A DNA stretch of 64,000 nt from Mnemiopsis leidyi (Eukaryota > Ctenophora > Tentaculata > Lobata > Bolinopsidae): contig JH154060.1 in NCBI GenBank assembly GCA_000226015.1, forward strand, positions 58,222-122,221, in the 5' to 3' direction. The notes under the pieces were generated by a model that saw only the letters and a list, made by a program, of their open reading frames with translations, did not search any database and was not told the DNA's origin. Positions 11,030 through 24,039 of this stretch are shown here, piece after piece. Position numbers and translations under genes: made by a program. The number at the start of each line of letters is the position of its first letter. Position 1 is the stretch's first letter.

Positions 11030-14000
11030 TTGCTTGAAGATGAGACAAAAACGTTAATCGTAGAAGGTGTAAGTAGTAAGTTCGGTAGGAGACATATAAA
11101 AAAGAATAGCAATCTGAGCTTTGAAATTCGATGAAAGTTGGTCATACGTTTACCACGACCGCAATTTGTGGCAGAGTTAGACTGGGCCGATACAAAACTA
11201 AGTTAGAATGCGTTAAAAGCTGCCGGAATAATATTTGTTGAACGGCAATTATACCGGTATCGCAGAAGAAAAATTAATAGAAAGGGTTTTGGAAGCAATC
11301 TATGGCGCATTCTTTCAACATACGAACCGTTACATGACACTATAAACGGCTTCGTCGTCACAACGACGCAAGGTTTAGAACGTTAGCATGCGTCTCCCGT
11401 AAGGTTTAGAGGAAAAAGGCTAGCAGATGCCTGCCCGAAAATTTAAACGGAAGCAATCGTTAGCACGGTGTGAACTAAATGACTTCTGCAGAAATGTGCC
11501 AGATGTGACCAGCTTAATTAAGCTGGGCAGAAAACCAGTATACATATATACTGATAGGGCCATGTGACAGAAAACAGGGCGTGATTAACCGCAGTCAATC
11601 CTAAACTGAGGGGAAACCAATTTTGAATTAAATGCCTTAGGGTTGGTTGACGTTTTTATAGGAGAAACTGCAAGGTGCATGATATGTGTCAACATGTTAC
11701 CATGGGAGATTCCCACCAATCCAATCAATTAAAGGAGAGACCCAATCACGCGATCACATCTTGTTACCCTAAGATCGCACGTGTGAAAATGTCTGCACTG
11801 CAGCCAGGTCACTTGATCGACTGCAGTAGGGCTCGTGTTATTAACGAGATGCTTGCTTGTCAAAGGCTTGGGAAACATATTTGAGAGGTTAAGTGTGTCC
11901 TTCAACAAGCTTGTCTAGCCATTTAGGCGTGAGATAACAACAACCTCGTTAAATTGTTAAATTAAGAGCAGACAGACTTTAAGCTTTTCAGACTAGTTAA
12001 AGTGAACACGCTGTTATAACAAGTAGAGTCTAAAGTTCTAGCGTTGATTTCCTGATCATGACCACTCCTAGCGGGTCCTAACTTAAACTAGTGAAAAACA
12101 AACGTAAATTACATAATACTATAATAGTTGATTTACCTGGAGCCGAAATATGTTACTGATTAAACTGATTGAATATATTCACTCAAAACGGTTTGAGCTA
12201 AACTGGTTTATTATGTCTCTCAAAGGGCAGTTTATATGAAGGATGTGTCACTCCTTTATAAAAACAAAAGTTGCCAAAGGCTGCATTTCAACCTAAACAA
12301 ACCTCGACCAACAAGCTGATACAATAATTTTAAACATCAAGTTAACCTGAAGCAGGTAACTTCAAGTAACAACAACAACGTAACAAAACGAAATAGATTT
12401 GTAACCGAAAACTGATGGGTTTGTTTTACTGTTATTAGTTGGTTATCGCATTACTTATCTCGATATTCATTTATTGATAACAAGAAACGATAAATGTTTT
12501 GGCAAAATTTAGAACAAGAAAAACTAAATGACGTCAATCTTTCCAAGGTATTGTGTCCACCTGGAAGAACGTGATGCTTTCATTTATGCCCTTGGTGTGA
12601 AACATAACCTTAATTCTCATTTTGTTGAACGGATAACGCAGGTTATACTTTATCGTTTAGTAATTACTTAAGGTGACAAATTGGACAAGGTGCGTGTTAG
12701 GATCATGGGAACGAACGTTTCGATTTGTTTAGGGCGGGATTTGGAACCAATCGTGTCTTTTCAAGACGATTAGTGCAATGGGAACTGTTTGTGCATACCA
12801 GTTTGGTATACGATATTTTAAACGGCTCAAAAACTCACAGTGACAAAACTGTGGACATTTTCCTACTCCAGATGACGCATAAAGCTCATTGTTCCTGAAA
12901 CCTCTACATTCGATCCTGAGTAACTCTTTTTGTTCTTGAAGCTGGTCACTGTTTCGTAGCTGACGACTAAACACAAAACTATGCTCTGACTATTCGATGA
13001 CTAGGTTTAAGACAACTACAAATTTTCCGACAATAGCTCGCAATGTATATGAGACCGACCGCAGTGCAATGCTCGCTCGATGCCGAGCTCTACCAAATAA
13101 CTTAATGAATGGGATGTGGTGCGAGCCGTATATGGTCAAAACACCCCGCAATTGCGAGCTGATTTCGAGAGGCCGGGACATATGCTCTCAGGCTCTCAGA
13201 GTTAATCTGCTAAGTGGGCTGCCAATCGCTCGCCAGATAGCTCCAGCGAATTAAAGTCGGTTATTAAAGTGAGCTCTGTCATAAATTTGACAGTAATAGG
13301 GCTACGGTGTAATTTAGAATATCTGGGCAACCATGGAAAAGTCAAATTGTATTGTTAGGCGGAAAACTGTCGTGCTGCTGTTAGAATCAACAAAGCGGTT
13401 ACAAAATGAAAAATCGAAGAGCCTGCATACTTGTGCGAATTTTATCAAGGACCATGGGCGCAGCTCAGACGCTGGAATTGACCAGGGTTTGACAGACTTG
13501 ATAATGTGTGCGAAATTATGCAGCTGGATGTCCAAATTGCAAACGAGTGGCATCTTTTGCCACATTTATGGCAGTGAATGTTAGATCTCGTGTACTGTGG
13601 TTCTACGGTTTAAAAAACTGTTCCTGAATTTTACTTTACTTTAAAGAACAAGATTGCTAGTCACAAGACAGCAGAACACTGTCGTCAAGGCTGAGCTCCA
13701 CTCGTGACCCTACTGTGAACTTTGCTCCTAAATTTTGAAAATAATACATATGATTAACTGACTGAATCAAAGAAAACATAACTGATCGTACGTTGAGCTT
13801 CAAGAATCAAAAATCGATTGAAAAAATCACATCTAAACAAACAAAGTAAATATCGTATGTAGTAATTAAGATTTCGCTGACCACGAAAACAAAGTCCCGA
13901 AGCAAAATCTGCAGCGGCAATTTTGTGCTAAGTTTCATAGCCTTGCATCTTAAGTGTTATCTGCAGTAGTCTAGTAGGATCGGTCACAGTAACCCAAAAC

Positions 14001-17000
14001 CGTGAATTTGAAATTTAAATCGGAAGCCTGTGAGTTTACTCAATTACTGCCTCGTTATTGTCCCAAATTTCTGATCTAATTTCCTTGTCCAACCATATTG
14101 TTAGGTGTGGGCGGGTCCCTCCTTTTGCAAAACAATACCGAGGAACTAATCAACCCAGCTGCGTCATCTTTTCTTATCGGTACAAAGGTAACTAGGCCAG
14201 GTTCCGTCATCAGGCTTACTTGGCGAATCATCAGTCATGAATGAAGGGGAGCAGCCAGCACCAAATTACCGATTTGATGAATCGATTCAACAGAGTTACA
14301 TATCATAGATGACATCGGACGGAGAATCGGGTATCAGAAAATCATAAACGGCAAAAACGTAAATAATCAATTTGCTAACAAGAGTGCCGCTCTTTAAAGC
14401 ACAATCCAGCCCGAGTGAAATACGTGTAAAATTACCCGCACAGACTACGCTTGGTTCTCGTTAGGACGGATAAATTTACCGCCATCAATCAAACTGTCCT
14501 GGCTGATGCTGTAACTATACGAGATAACGAGCGTCTGGTAACGATAACTAGATACAGATCCGGATATACCGGGAAACTTTAGCCACAACTTTACCCACGC
14601 TGCCCGATACTTCTCTCGTACTCCGGCACAAAAACCCGCTACGAGCTCTACCGCCCGAATCTCCCGTGTGGTCCTCTGAAACTCGATACTTGTTTACTAA
14701 CGCTAAATAAAGGGTAGCAAGAGTGTCGACAATCCTGTCGGAAGTCCTGATGGCCGGGAGATAGTGATGTGTCCGGCACAGGGCACTCTCCTGCAGTTGT
14801 AAGATAATACCGATGTCGGATCATGTTGAGTTATTGATAACAGAGACGAATATTGTGATGATCACCAGACCGTCAAGATCTCGTCGTCTCGGCTGGGTTT
14901 TCGGCGAGTTAAGATTTAATTTGGGGGCTGTGGGCTCCGTAGAATGATGTGGCAGTGGGAGTGCCGGAGCTGTATTAGCGGAGTGAACCAGCAAAACAAT
15001 ATAAAATGAAGGCAAGACCATCGCGAGCAGAGCATCTTGCCATTATCTTGATCCGTGCTATGATAGTGTGCAATACATGATAGCATAATCATTACAAGTT
15101 GAGTGTGCGCTGGCTACTTGGTAAAAACCAAGCATACAATCATGCAATTTTAGTCTAAAACCAGAGATGCATATTTGAGCTGTTTTACTGTGCAGCACAC
15201 AGTAGGCCACGTCCTCGTCGAGATGCATGTGGATAAGGAAACTGTGTACCTTGACATGACGATTTTGACATCTCTGTCACGTGTTAAGGACCTCCGGACC
15301 TCGACACCTTGTGTTTTAGCTGACTTGAACGGACGACTGTAACTCGAAATCTTAGCAAATTTGACAATTTGTCAATAATTCACAGAAAAGCAAAATTTCA
15401 GCTCAATGAACTGCAACAAGACGACGGCTCTGTGATATACTCTGTCCATTTTGCACGTATCTCCTGCAATGCTCCACAAATACAATAAGCCAAACGCAAA
15501 CCTAAATAACCTACCGCAAGAACAATGAGTTAGGCTTTAGGAGGGGCTGGGCGACGATCGATTGTAAACCAAAATAGATCCCATACAACAATACACCAGC
15601 ACGGTACCGTACTCATGTAATCCGCATTGCCTATTGGCTGCCTTACATGCTAATGGCAGGGAAATTGCTCGATGGTCGTTGCTTTAACAAGCGTGGGGTG
15701 CCCCTCAGGGGAACAAGCATGCTCCGACCTGCATCCCAAACAATCCCAGATCTCTCCCAAACATGGTATGATCGACCGGAGGCATGTCCGGTGTTCACGT
15801 TTTCCATAAAGGTCCGGACCTCAGTTTGTGGGTATCGTTTCTCCAGACAAATTTTGGTAAAAAGGTGACGGTGGATGTGATGTCTTATAAATGTATGGTG
15901 CTTGTTAGGAGGACGATAAGTAGGCAAGCAGCATTGGGCTACTAAATTGAATCCTTAATAGAAAGCTGCAGGCCTTGCATCGATTTATCTACGTCTATCG
16001 AGAGAATTTAAAGTTCAGAAGATTCTTAAAAAGAACAGAAATAACATGGTCATTGAGAACTGCAGCAATGTACCCAAAACTACAAACGATCTACAATTGA
16101 AGGAAGTGACCCTGAGAGGACATATACCCCGAGATTGGGAATGTTGCTGCAAACACCGGTCCCCCCATCTCTCATGACCTCCTGGTTTGAGGAAGTGTGC
16201 TCTCATTGCTTGTCACAGCAGGATGTGAGCTGGACTACATATCCGGCTTGTGAGATTGACACACAAGTCTCTCGTGTCAAATTATAACCCGGCCCAGCGA
16301 GATGGGAATTGAGGGTCCCCCTGCTGTTGTGACACTAAATCTGTGCTCCGGGAACACTGCAATTAGACTTACAGCTTTCTCCCTCGTCCGTCCACCTTTG
16401 CAGCTGCCGTCTGACTAGGAGTCCAGATTAGGATAACTGCTGTAAATGGGGGGTAATTGTATTTCCCGATTTACCGTTCTTAATGTTACAATTCCATAAA
16501 AAGCCGACATGAAAACTTTCTATAGAACAAGACAACTTGAGACATGAAGCGTAAAATTAGATACTGAAGTCGAAAGAGACATTTTCATGCCCCCTGAAAG
16601 TCGGAAAATAGAATCTGTGGAGTGATAGCTAAAAGTGGAATCAACCGCGAAAAAAGCACGACTTGAACGTCCAAGAAGAAATGTGACCAGCTAATAGAGG
16701 ACCTGCTTTTTAAGGTCATCTTTCAAAACAACAAAGCATATATCTGAAAGATAACTGGTCTTTCCGGAGCTGACCATTAGCTAAACTAACAATCAGGTTG
16801 AAGCAGTGACACCAGTTGACTGGCGAGTGTTCAGACTTAGAGCTTGCTATTCTGTAGCAACGAGCTTCTGGAGACATAATGGCTAATAACGGCGTTTCCT
16901 AATTAGCTGGGGCTAACTTGCATATCGTTACCGTAAACATGATCCGATCCTGCTTATCGATAATTGAGTGATACCGGGGAAATTTTACCATGTTTGTGAA

Positions 17001-18641
17001 GCTAATATGGTCAGTTAACAATTGAAGAATCCATGCATCGTGATAATAAGATTGTACCAACTCGAATTTCACGGTATTAGATGTAACAGTGAACCGGTCT
17101 CTGCAAGTTTAATTAAACAAAATCACTTGAAAATTTCGAATTATAAGAGCATCAAAACGGTTAATTTTTTCGAAAATTGAGTCCCGCTTTTTTCCGTAAT
17201 GACCATTTCATGACATCTTACCAGCTACTTTGTCTACAAATGCCGTCCTAACAATTAGGGCAATAGGGCACCACAAGAATCAGGGCACCGCAAAGGGATG
17301 AACTGGGCTTGCGTCTGCGGAATGCCGTAAACATCAATTGTTAGACTGCGAAGTACAAACTTAAATCTCAAATCTAACTACAGCAAGAAAGGGAACATCG
17401 AACATTGCCATTGAGACGACTGAGGAAAGTGTCACTTGACACCGCTATGTAAGACTTTAATTCTATGTGTGGGAAGTTTGTGCACTTTCCGAACTATATA
17501 CAGATACTAGTCCGCTCATTTCGCGCAAAGCTCACGAGAAACAACGTTGAGGAGGATTAAATGTCTTCTTTTCGTTTCAATTTTCAAAACAGTGTGCTAC
17601 AGTAGAAATTCAATGCTTCTCTCGTGTGAAAATTTCGGTTTTACGACTGAAACTTTACCTCTTCTCAGATGCTCTGAATATCAGCATTTATCTCTTGGCC
17701 TAAACACCCCGCATGAACTATAGTTAATTTAGCCAAATATCGCGTTAGAAATGTAAAAAGTAGAAAAAAGCAGGTCTGCCTAAAAGGAATGTTGAAAAGT
17801 ACAGAGTAGTGCTCGGTAGACTTGTACTTGTACTCGTGTACCTCGCCACTAAACAGTGCAAAGAGTCCGCCATGCTACTGAACACTGAATACGGAAATTA
17901 TCTAATTACATTGAGCTGTGCCCTAGGGTCGTCTGTCACGATGTGGCCCCGCAACTCTTATAGTGGTGCCCATCTATACAATTATGTCTCGGAAACGGTC
18001 CTCACAGAGCCACACGCGCCACTTGGCGGTGTGGGCACCTCAGCAGGGTTTCCAGGGACAAGCTGTCAATGTGGTCTCGTTAGGTGAAACGTTCTGGGAG
18101 ATTAGATATTGAGATGTTGGATCTAATTACTTAGTTCGGTAGCGTTAGTGTTGTTATCGGCAATATGATACGTATGTTTGACCGAGTTTCAGCCATATTT
18201 ACAGGTGGATGTGAATAGAGTAGTGCTTGTAGTAGCACTTATAATAATACTGATATAGCACTGATACAGTACTTGTAGTAGTTCTGAGTAGGTCTGTTTC
18301 AGGTAATTTTAATGCGTTATTAGTCTGGCCGGGTCGGTAACTTCATAAATCTTATCTTTTAGTTTTGTTTGTGGATTTGTTACTCGAGTAAAACGCCAGG
18401 GATTAGGTGGAACCTTCGTGTTAAATTCACATCACTAGCCTCAATAAATTTGATGTATTTGTAGTGTTGTTGTAGTTGTATTCATTCGTGAAACAAGCAA
18501 AGTTTTCAAAGTTACAATCATAACTTGCAAAAGTTAAAACCTGACCCAACCCTATTATATACATTTTCAGTGATTCCATTACTACGTGCATTTTACAGAT
18601 TCCCTAAATTCTCAGAAAAATTCTTTAAAGACAATTTTCAG
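11030..18641. other. Intergenic stretch, no recognised gene
   Basis: Contains the presumed 5' region of the pseudokinase gene next to 11030, small palindromes around 11507-11565, and scattered short ORFs with no family signal. I see no RNA gene and no transposon ends here. Confidence 0.5.
14821..15021 (-). CDS. Small ORF with signal-like N-terminus, unrecognised
   Basis: A 66-residue ORF with a true ATG at 15021. It begins with a hydrophobic stretch (MVLPSFYIVLLVHSANTAPA) followed by Pro-rich residues, a PRRRD basic site and a second hydrophobic run near the end. It could be a short secreted or membrane peptide precursor or the first exon of something larger, but ORFs of this size occur by chance in this much sequence. 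No family is recognised. Confidence 0.15.
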   Translation of the reverse strand: MVLPSFYIVLLVHSANTAPALPLPHHSTEPTAPKLNLNSPKTQPRRRDLDGLVIITIFVSVINNST

Positions 18642-18730
18642 GCAGTCGATAAAGGGGAAAAGATGAAGACTAACTCGTTCTATCGGTGTAGCCTTGATGC
18701 AGATAATGAACTCCACGGGATTGTTGCCAA
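18642..18730 (+). other. Possible orphan coding exon
   Basis: An 89-bp block lies between a good acceptor (TTTTCAG) and a good donor (GTAAGA). It is open in one frame (starting AVDKGEKMKTNSFYRCSLDA). No neighbouring exon or family match is recognised, so it may be chance or part of a gene whose other exons I cannot see. Confidence 0.22.
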
Positions 18731-21700
18731 GTAAGAAACTTTTAGATAGAATTCAATCCGTCAATATTTTATTTCTGGTGATAACACGTTCGCTATTCAA
18801 CTATATGTTTAATATTTTAATATTTTACTAAACTTATAGGGATAATTATAACCTAAGTCCTAGTCGCAATGAGATTGGTTAATGCATAACTAAAGTCGTC
18901 AACATCAGTCTTATGTTGCCAAGTTCAAAATGTATAGTAAACGGGAAAAATACTATCTCAATAAGGCAACTTAATATTATGTTAAACATAAAAAATCAAG
19001 TAAAATAACCATGCAAACACTTCTCAAGTGAGTCCGACCACCAAACACACACCACCATCAAAACTAACGGACGAAACCAGCCAAAAGACGAACTTCATCG
19101 TTCGTGAAGCCTTTTATTCGAAGAAGCTCGTGAGAAAGGAGAAATTATCATACTTGCCAAAGGATGTCGAATGATAGCTGAGTTATAGGACTGCTCGCTA
19201 CTACTGCGAGCCGAGGGTTAGATTTGCTTGATGCGTCTTTGATTAATGCTTGATTGGTCATCTCCTTATATATACGTGTATTTCACATGTTAGCTATAAC
19301 TACTTAGCAGCTTACCTACTCACATATATAGATATATCTGGCTAAACAAGCAGGCCGCTATTTCTCATATATGTATGCACGTCATATGAGTCCTCCGGGG
19401 AGTCCTCCGTCCTCTGGACTTCTCGCCTGGCGACATATACCCATCACCAGTCTTACTTATCACATGTCGAGTAAGAGAGAGGTGGCGATAAGTCCCTGTT
19501 TAAGTATTTAGATTGACCCTACACGCCGCGGTTAAGTTGACACACTAAAATTGTACTGATGATGATTGATGTATGTTGGGTCAGGTCTAGATGTACTTCT
19601 TGAATCTGGTGAATCTGTACTCTGACGGAGTATAAGAACCCCATCTCGGAGGAGTGGTTAGTTGTTATCTCCATGCTCAACCCCCTTGTCAACAGCAACG
19701 TCTTGTTAGGTGGCAGTATGTGCTAAGTGTTACCTCCCAGAGTTACCTGCTATCTAGATACGGGGACATTTCTTATCGAACACTTATTTAAAACTAGGTA
19801 AAGATAGACTGGGCTTCCTCAGTAACTGCTGCATCTTCTTAAATTCTGGATCAGTTTATTTAGTTTGCCGTTTCGGCGCAAATGCTCAAATGGCTTTAGC
19901 GTATTAAGTGTTGACAAGAATCTGCTAATGTGAGGGTAACGGACAACAGATCCCTGATCCTTGCTCCTCGTACTATAGGATGCGGCACCTTAGATCCTTC
20001 CTAGTGTGCTAACTACTTCTACATGTGGGCTTGCTGACAGTTGGTAGCTCTGTGTTGCTCTGCCGGGGAGGGCCCACAGATTTAGCCATGAAGGCTAACT
20101 GTAGTCAGCGATGATAAAAGGATAAATCGTCAACGACCAACGTGATGGTTGTTATATTATGAAATAATTAAATCTGGTCAATGCTTCGTCCAACTATAAA
20201 GATACTGATCATTCCAATACCTAGCTGCAAGTCCGACTATTGTAAATCGTATTTAATCGAAGGACATCAAAATAACAACTTAGCTTTTTGTTACGAATGA
20301 AATGTCCACTCGCATAAAATTGAACCAGTAGTTTCTGTCCTAGAGTGTACGCAGTTCTCAAGTGGTTATTGGTTCAGAAAACACATATTGTAGTATTTCA
20401 AGTTGTATGAATCAACGATCGTGAGCCACCAGGCAAAAGTTTTCCATCTGGTTCAAGGTTTTTACGGGTCTACAAAGCGGCCGGTGGACAAAAAGCTGAA
20501 CAATCGTAGGCAATGTGCAGTGGGAATGCACGTAAGACAAACAGTGATTCGGGCAATGGAGCCTGCTAAACAAACAAGGGCTGGAGAAGCTACTGAGCTA
20601 TGTAGCTAACATGTACCCCAGATATAAGCTTTGCTTGTTTTAATTGCATATCATATTCGGTGTCTCTTGCCCCAGACCTGTTCTCCAACAAATGCATGAT
20701 ATGATCGTCACCCTGACTGCAGATCACGTGTTTGTTGTCATGGTGATGTGTGATGACGTCACATGACGCGCACACCACCGCACGTGCTGCTTGTTAACCA
20801 TGTAGCTCCAATAACAGGAAGAGGCCATTCGAGACGTCCTAATTAAATATTCCCTTCTTCCGGAATTGTGGGATGATTTGATGCTCCATGGTGTAAAATG
20901 TAACTCGATTACATAATCACGAAGTCTTATTTCACTTTTCAAAAACTTGCTCCGATTTGTCCTTTTCCATTAGCTCATTAAGGTTACTGCTTGTTTTCTT
21001 TGGCTGGGGCTACGGAAACTACTCTCTTTCTTCTCCGCCTCCGTGTTTCAGTGGACTGCGTCTGACAAATGCAAATGGATATCGCTGACATTTGACATGT
21101 CAAATTTTTGCAATAAAGTATGATCATTACTATTTTTGACTTCCATTGCATTGCCGAAAGTGGAAACACCAGCTAGTGCCTGCCTTGAAGTTTAGGGGCT
21201 CGAGATTTTGTCTTGGAAAGTTTGCGAGAGAGGACGACAAATGGGAAAATGTGTACGCCGTACCCTTCGTCTATTTGTATCAGTATAACAGAGGTTCTTA
21301 TAATTCGAAACTGTGTTTCCTAAAGTTAATATGAATCAAAATAATTTCATAACTCGTTAACACTTGACACTAACAGTGTCTGCGCTTTAACGATAAAGAT
21401 ATTGGCAGCAGGGATAATTATGGTGATATCATATCATTGAAAAACTCATCAGGGGCATTTTTGAGATATCTTGGCTTTTAGGGGTTTTCCGCCGACATTA
21501 GATAGTTACAATAATCATGAAAACCGTTCCTAGCAAGGATATGTAGTTGAGTAGTTAAGTACAAATGACATTAAACAATCACGCCGCCGACGACGATTTT
21601 GTTTCAAAACGACAAGCTTGTGAAAGCCGCTGTCAGGTTTCGGAGAAACGGCTTATACAGTGTATAGTATCTCGTTCAGTGTAGCGGTCAAGCAGTGGTG

Positions 21701-23925
21701 CTGCTATGTAGTGATGTAGTCCGTTTTCATATTCTTGGTTTTAGTTTTCGTACAGCATTTGCGCCATGTGACCACGTCATTGAGTTTTTCTAAGCCTTAC
21801 GGCACTGAGCGCTGCACTGGTATCGGTAGTGGTAGTGGTTGTTTTATATTGTTGAAAGTTTGGGAAATTAAAACAATTCGTCAAATCATGGCCTTTGATC
21901 ATTTCTAACTGCAGGTTGGGTACTATTATAATATCTAATTGCCATATGAGATTGTTGTTCAAAAATTTAGGTTCTTAAATTCGAGTTGGAGATTCAGAGA
22001 ATTCGTTCCTACTGATCACGCTTATTTGAATCTGCATTGCGCGTGCAGTGTGTGTATTTGTGTAACTATTTCTATTTAATGATCACTGCATTTGTCTTAG
22101 TATACAACTAGAAATAAAACTATTACTTCATTTGTCCTAGTATAAAACTAGAAATTAGATTTGCTGCGGTCGCGTGGCGCATTATGCACGTGAGCACGTC
22201 AAACTTGAAGTCCGTGTCATGGAGAGTAACTAGGTTTTACACTCGTTCCTCCCGGCTCTACTTGTTCTTCAATTTCAAGAAAGCAAAGAGACAGACGCAG
22301 CACGTGAAGTCCAGACAGTTATCAATCTACAAGTATAACAGGGCTTGCAGTGGCTGTAACACGTGCCCATTTCCTAATTCTCCAATATTTGGGATCGATT
22401 CCCAGATCCGCCAATCCTAGAGGAGAGCACCAAGGGCATTTGCCCATGCAATCTTTTGAGGTCGACTCAGTCGAATGACCGGAAAACCGTGCCTGAGAGT
22501 TAGATAAGGAGAGTCTCTATTTAAAGATCTAGAATCTTCCTGTAGCCCCTTCAGTGCAGCTGTAAACGCATGAGAACAGGTGTAACAAATTCAAAAATCA
22601 GTGGCATATTTGGGCCGCAATGCGGCCGCCGCATACCCAAATAAAGGATTCCCTCTTATTTTTTGTATATAGTAGCGTTTATTCTTCATTCTGGAAGCAT
22701 TTACATTTAATGGAAAAGGTTAATTTATAAGGGAATCATTAAAGTGTAAAGCATCAAGATTATAGGCCATAGAAAAAAGGTAAATTTTTAGGGAAATTCA
22801 AGTGTTAATAATGGATTCCCTTGATTTTAACCATCCCTTAGTTTGAACACAGTCACACGGCCAATTGCCACAAGCCATGCCACAATAGATAGATTTACTT
22901 ACTTATTGTACACTGAGCCTGTACGTGGCGAGGGAAAGACATCCCGTACTTGGTTCACTTAACTAATCGTAAAATTATACCATGTGATTAAGAAAATTAT
23001 GTATTTGCAGAGTTATTCTACGAGCATTGCTTGAACTATTATTGATTTAAACTTTCTTTTGTTAATTCAATGAAGTGATGTAGATTGACGTTGAGCTTGG
23101 TTTTTTGTTTCACTATGTTAATGAATCTGAGGGATTAAGAAGCAACTTGATTAACACTAATAGAGAAAGTGGATATAGATTTTAGAAGTAGAAGTGTCCT
23201 TCCTAGTTCCTACTTACACGAAGAACCATCGCATAAAAACAACCGGGTTTATATCAGTAAAAAATAAATTGCTTGTATCAATATCAATATAGGTATTATA
23301 TATAGGTAAAATCACCCGTCAAAATTATGGCGATGAATTGAGGTCTGTGTGCTATTCTTTAGCAAACATTATATTAAATAAAAATTGTACGTCCCTAAAT
23401 TCGCTACAGAATGGTTTGACAAGCTTTAATAATAATACGTTAATTTAGAAATAGTTTTAAGTTCAAATTCAAAAGATTGGCCTATATTTTAATATCATAT
23501 GCAGATTAACCAGATTTTAAGATTTTAAGACAGCTGAGTTCGATCTTGATCCACAGATAAAAAACAGTATCCGCTTAGTTTTACATTTCACATTTCATTT
23601 ATTATTATCTCAAATGATCTATTATAATACATAGTTATAGCCTTTTGCCTATCGGCCTTCATAGGATCGTTCAATTTGAATCAAGATTCAAGATGTTAAG
23701 TAGTTCTCCCATTGCGCACAAATTGTCCTTAACAACAGTTCTATAAATACTAATATCAAAGAGTGAGTTAAAAGAACCCGACCCTTTGGATTTACTGTGG
23801 TCAGCATTGCTCACAACATTCACTTTCAGACAAAACAAAGATCAAAAATCTAGGAAATAAATTACATAAATCTAAACCACATGTATAAAACTACTGAGAG
23901 GGGTGTAATCTGTTATTTCGGAGAT
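18731..23925. other. Intergenic stretch, no recognised gene
   Basis: AT-rich with scattered short ORFs. There is a local duplication of about 50 bp near 22075-22155 (repeating the CTAGTATA..AACTAGAAAT motif) and a short GC-rich palindromic patch near 22612-22650. Nothing else is supported. Confidence 0.5.
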
Positions 23926-24039
23926 CATGTCGTTTTTCCTTGAACCCTTATCACAGAATAGCGTACATTTCCCTAGAAGTTCATCTTTGCGCGACTCTGA
24001 AATTAGATGCACCAGACATGTGTCTGTTTCTCCCTCAGT

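Noticed and set aside
17809-18087. 92-residue ORF with hydrophobic N-terminus
   Set aside because: Starts at GTG, not ATG, has no acceptor upstream in a useful place and no family signal.
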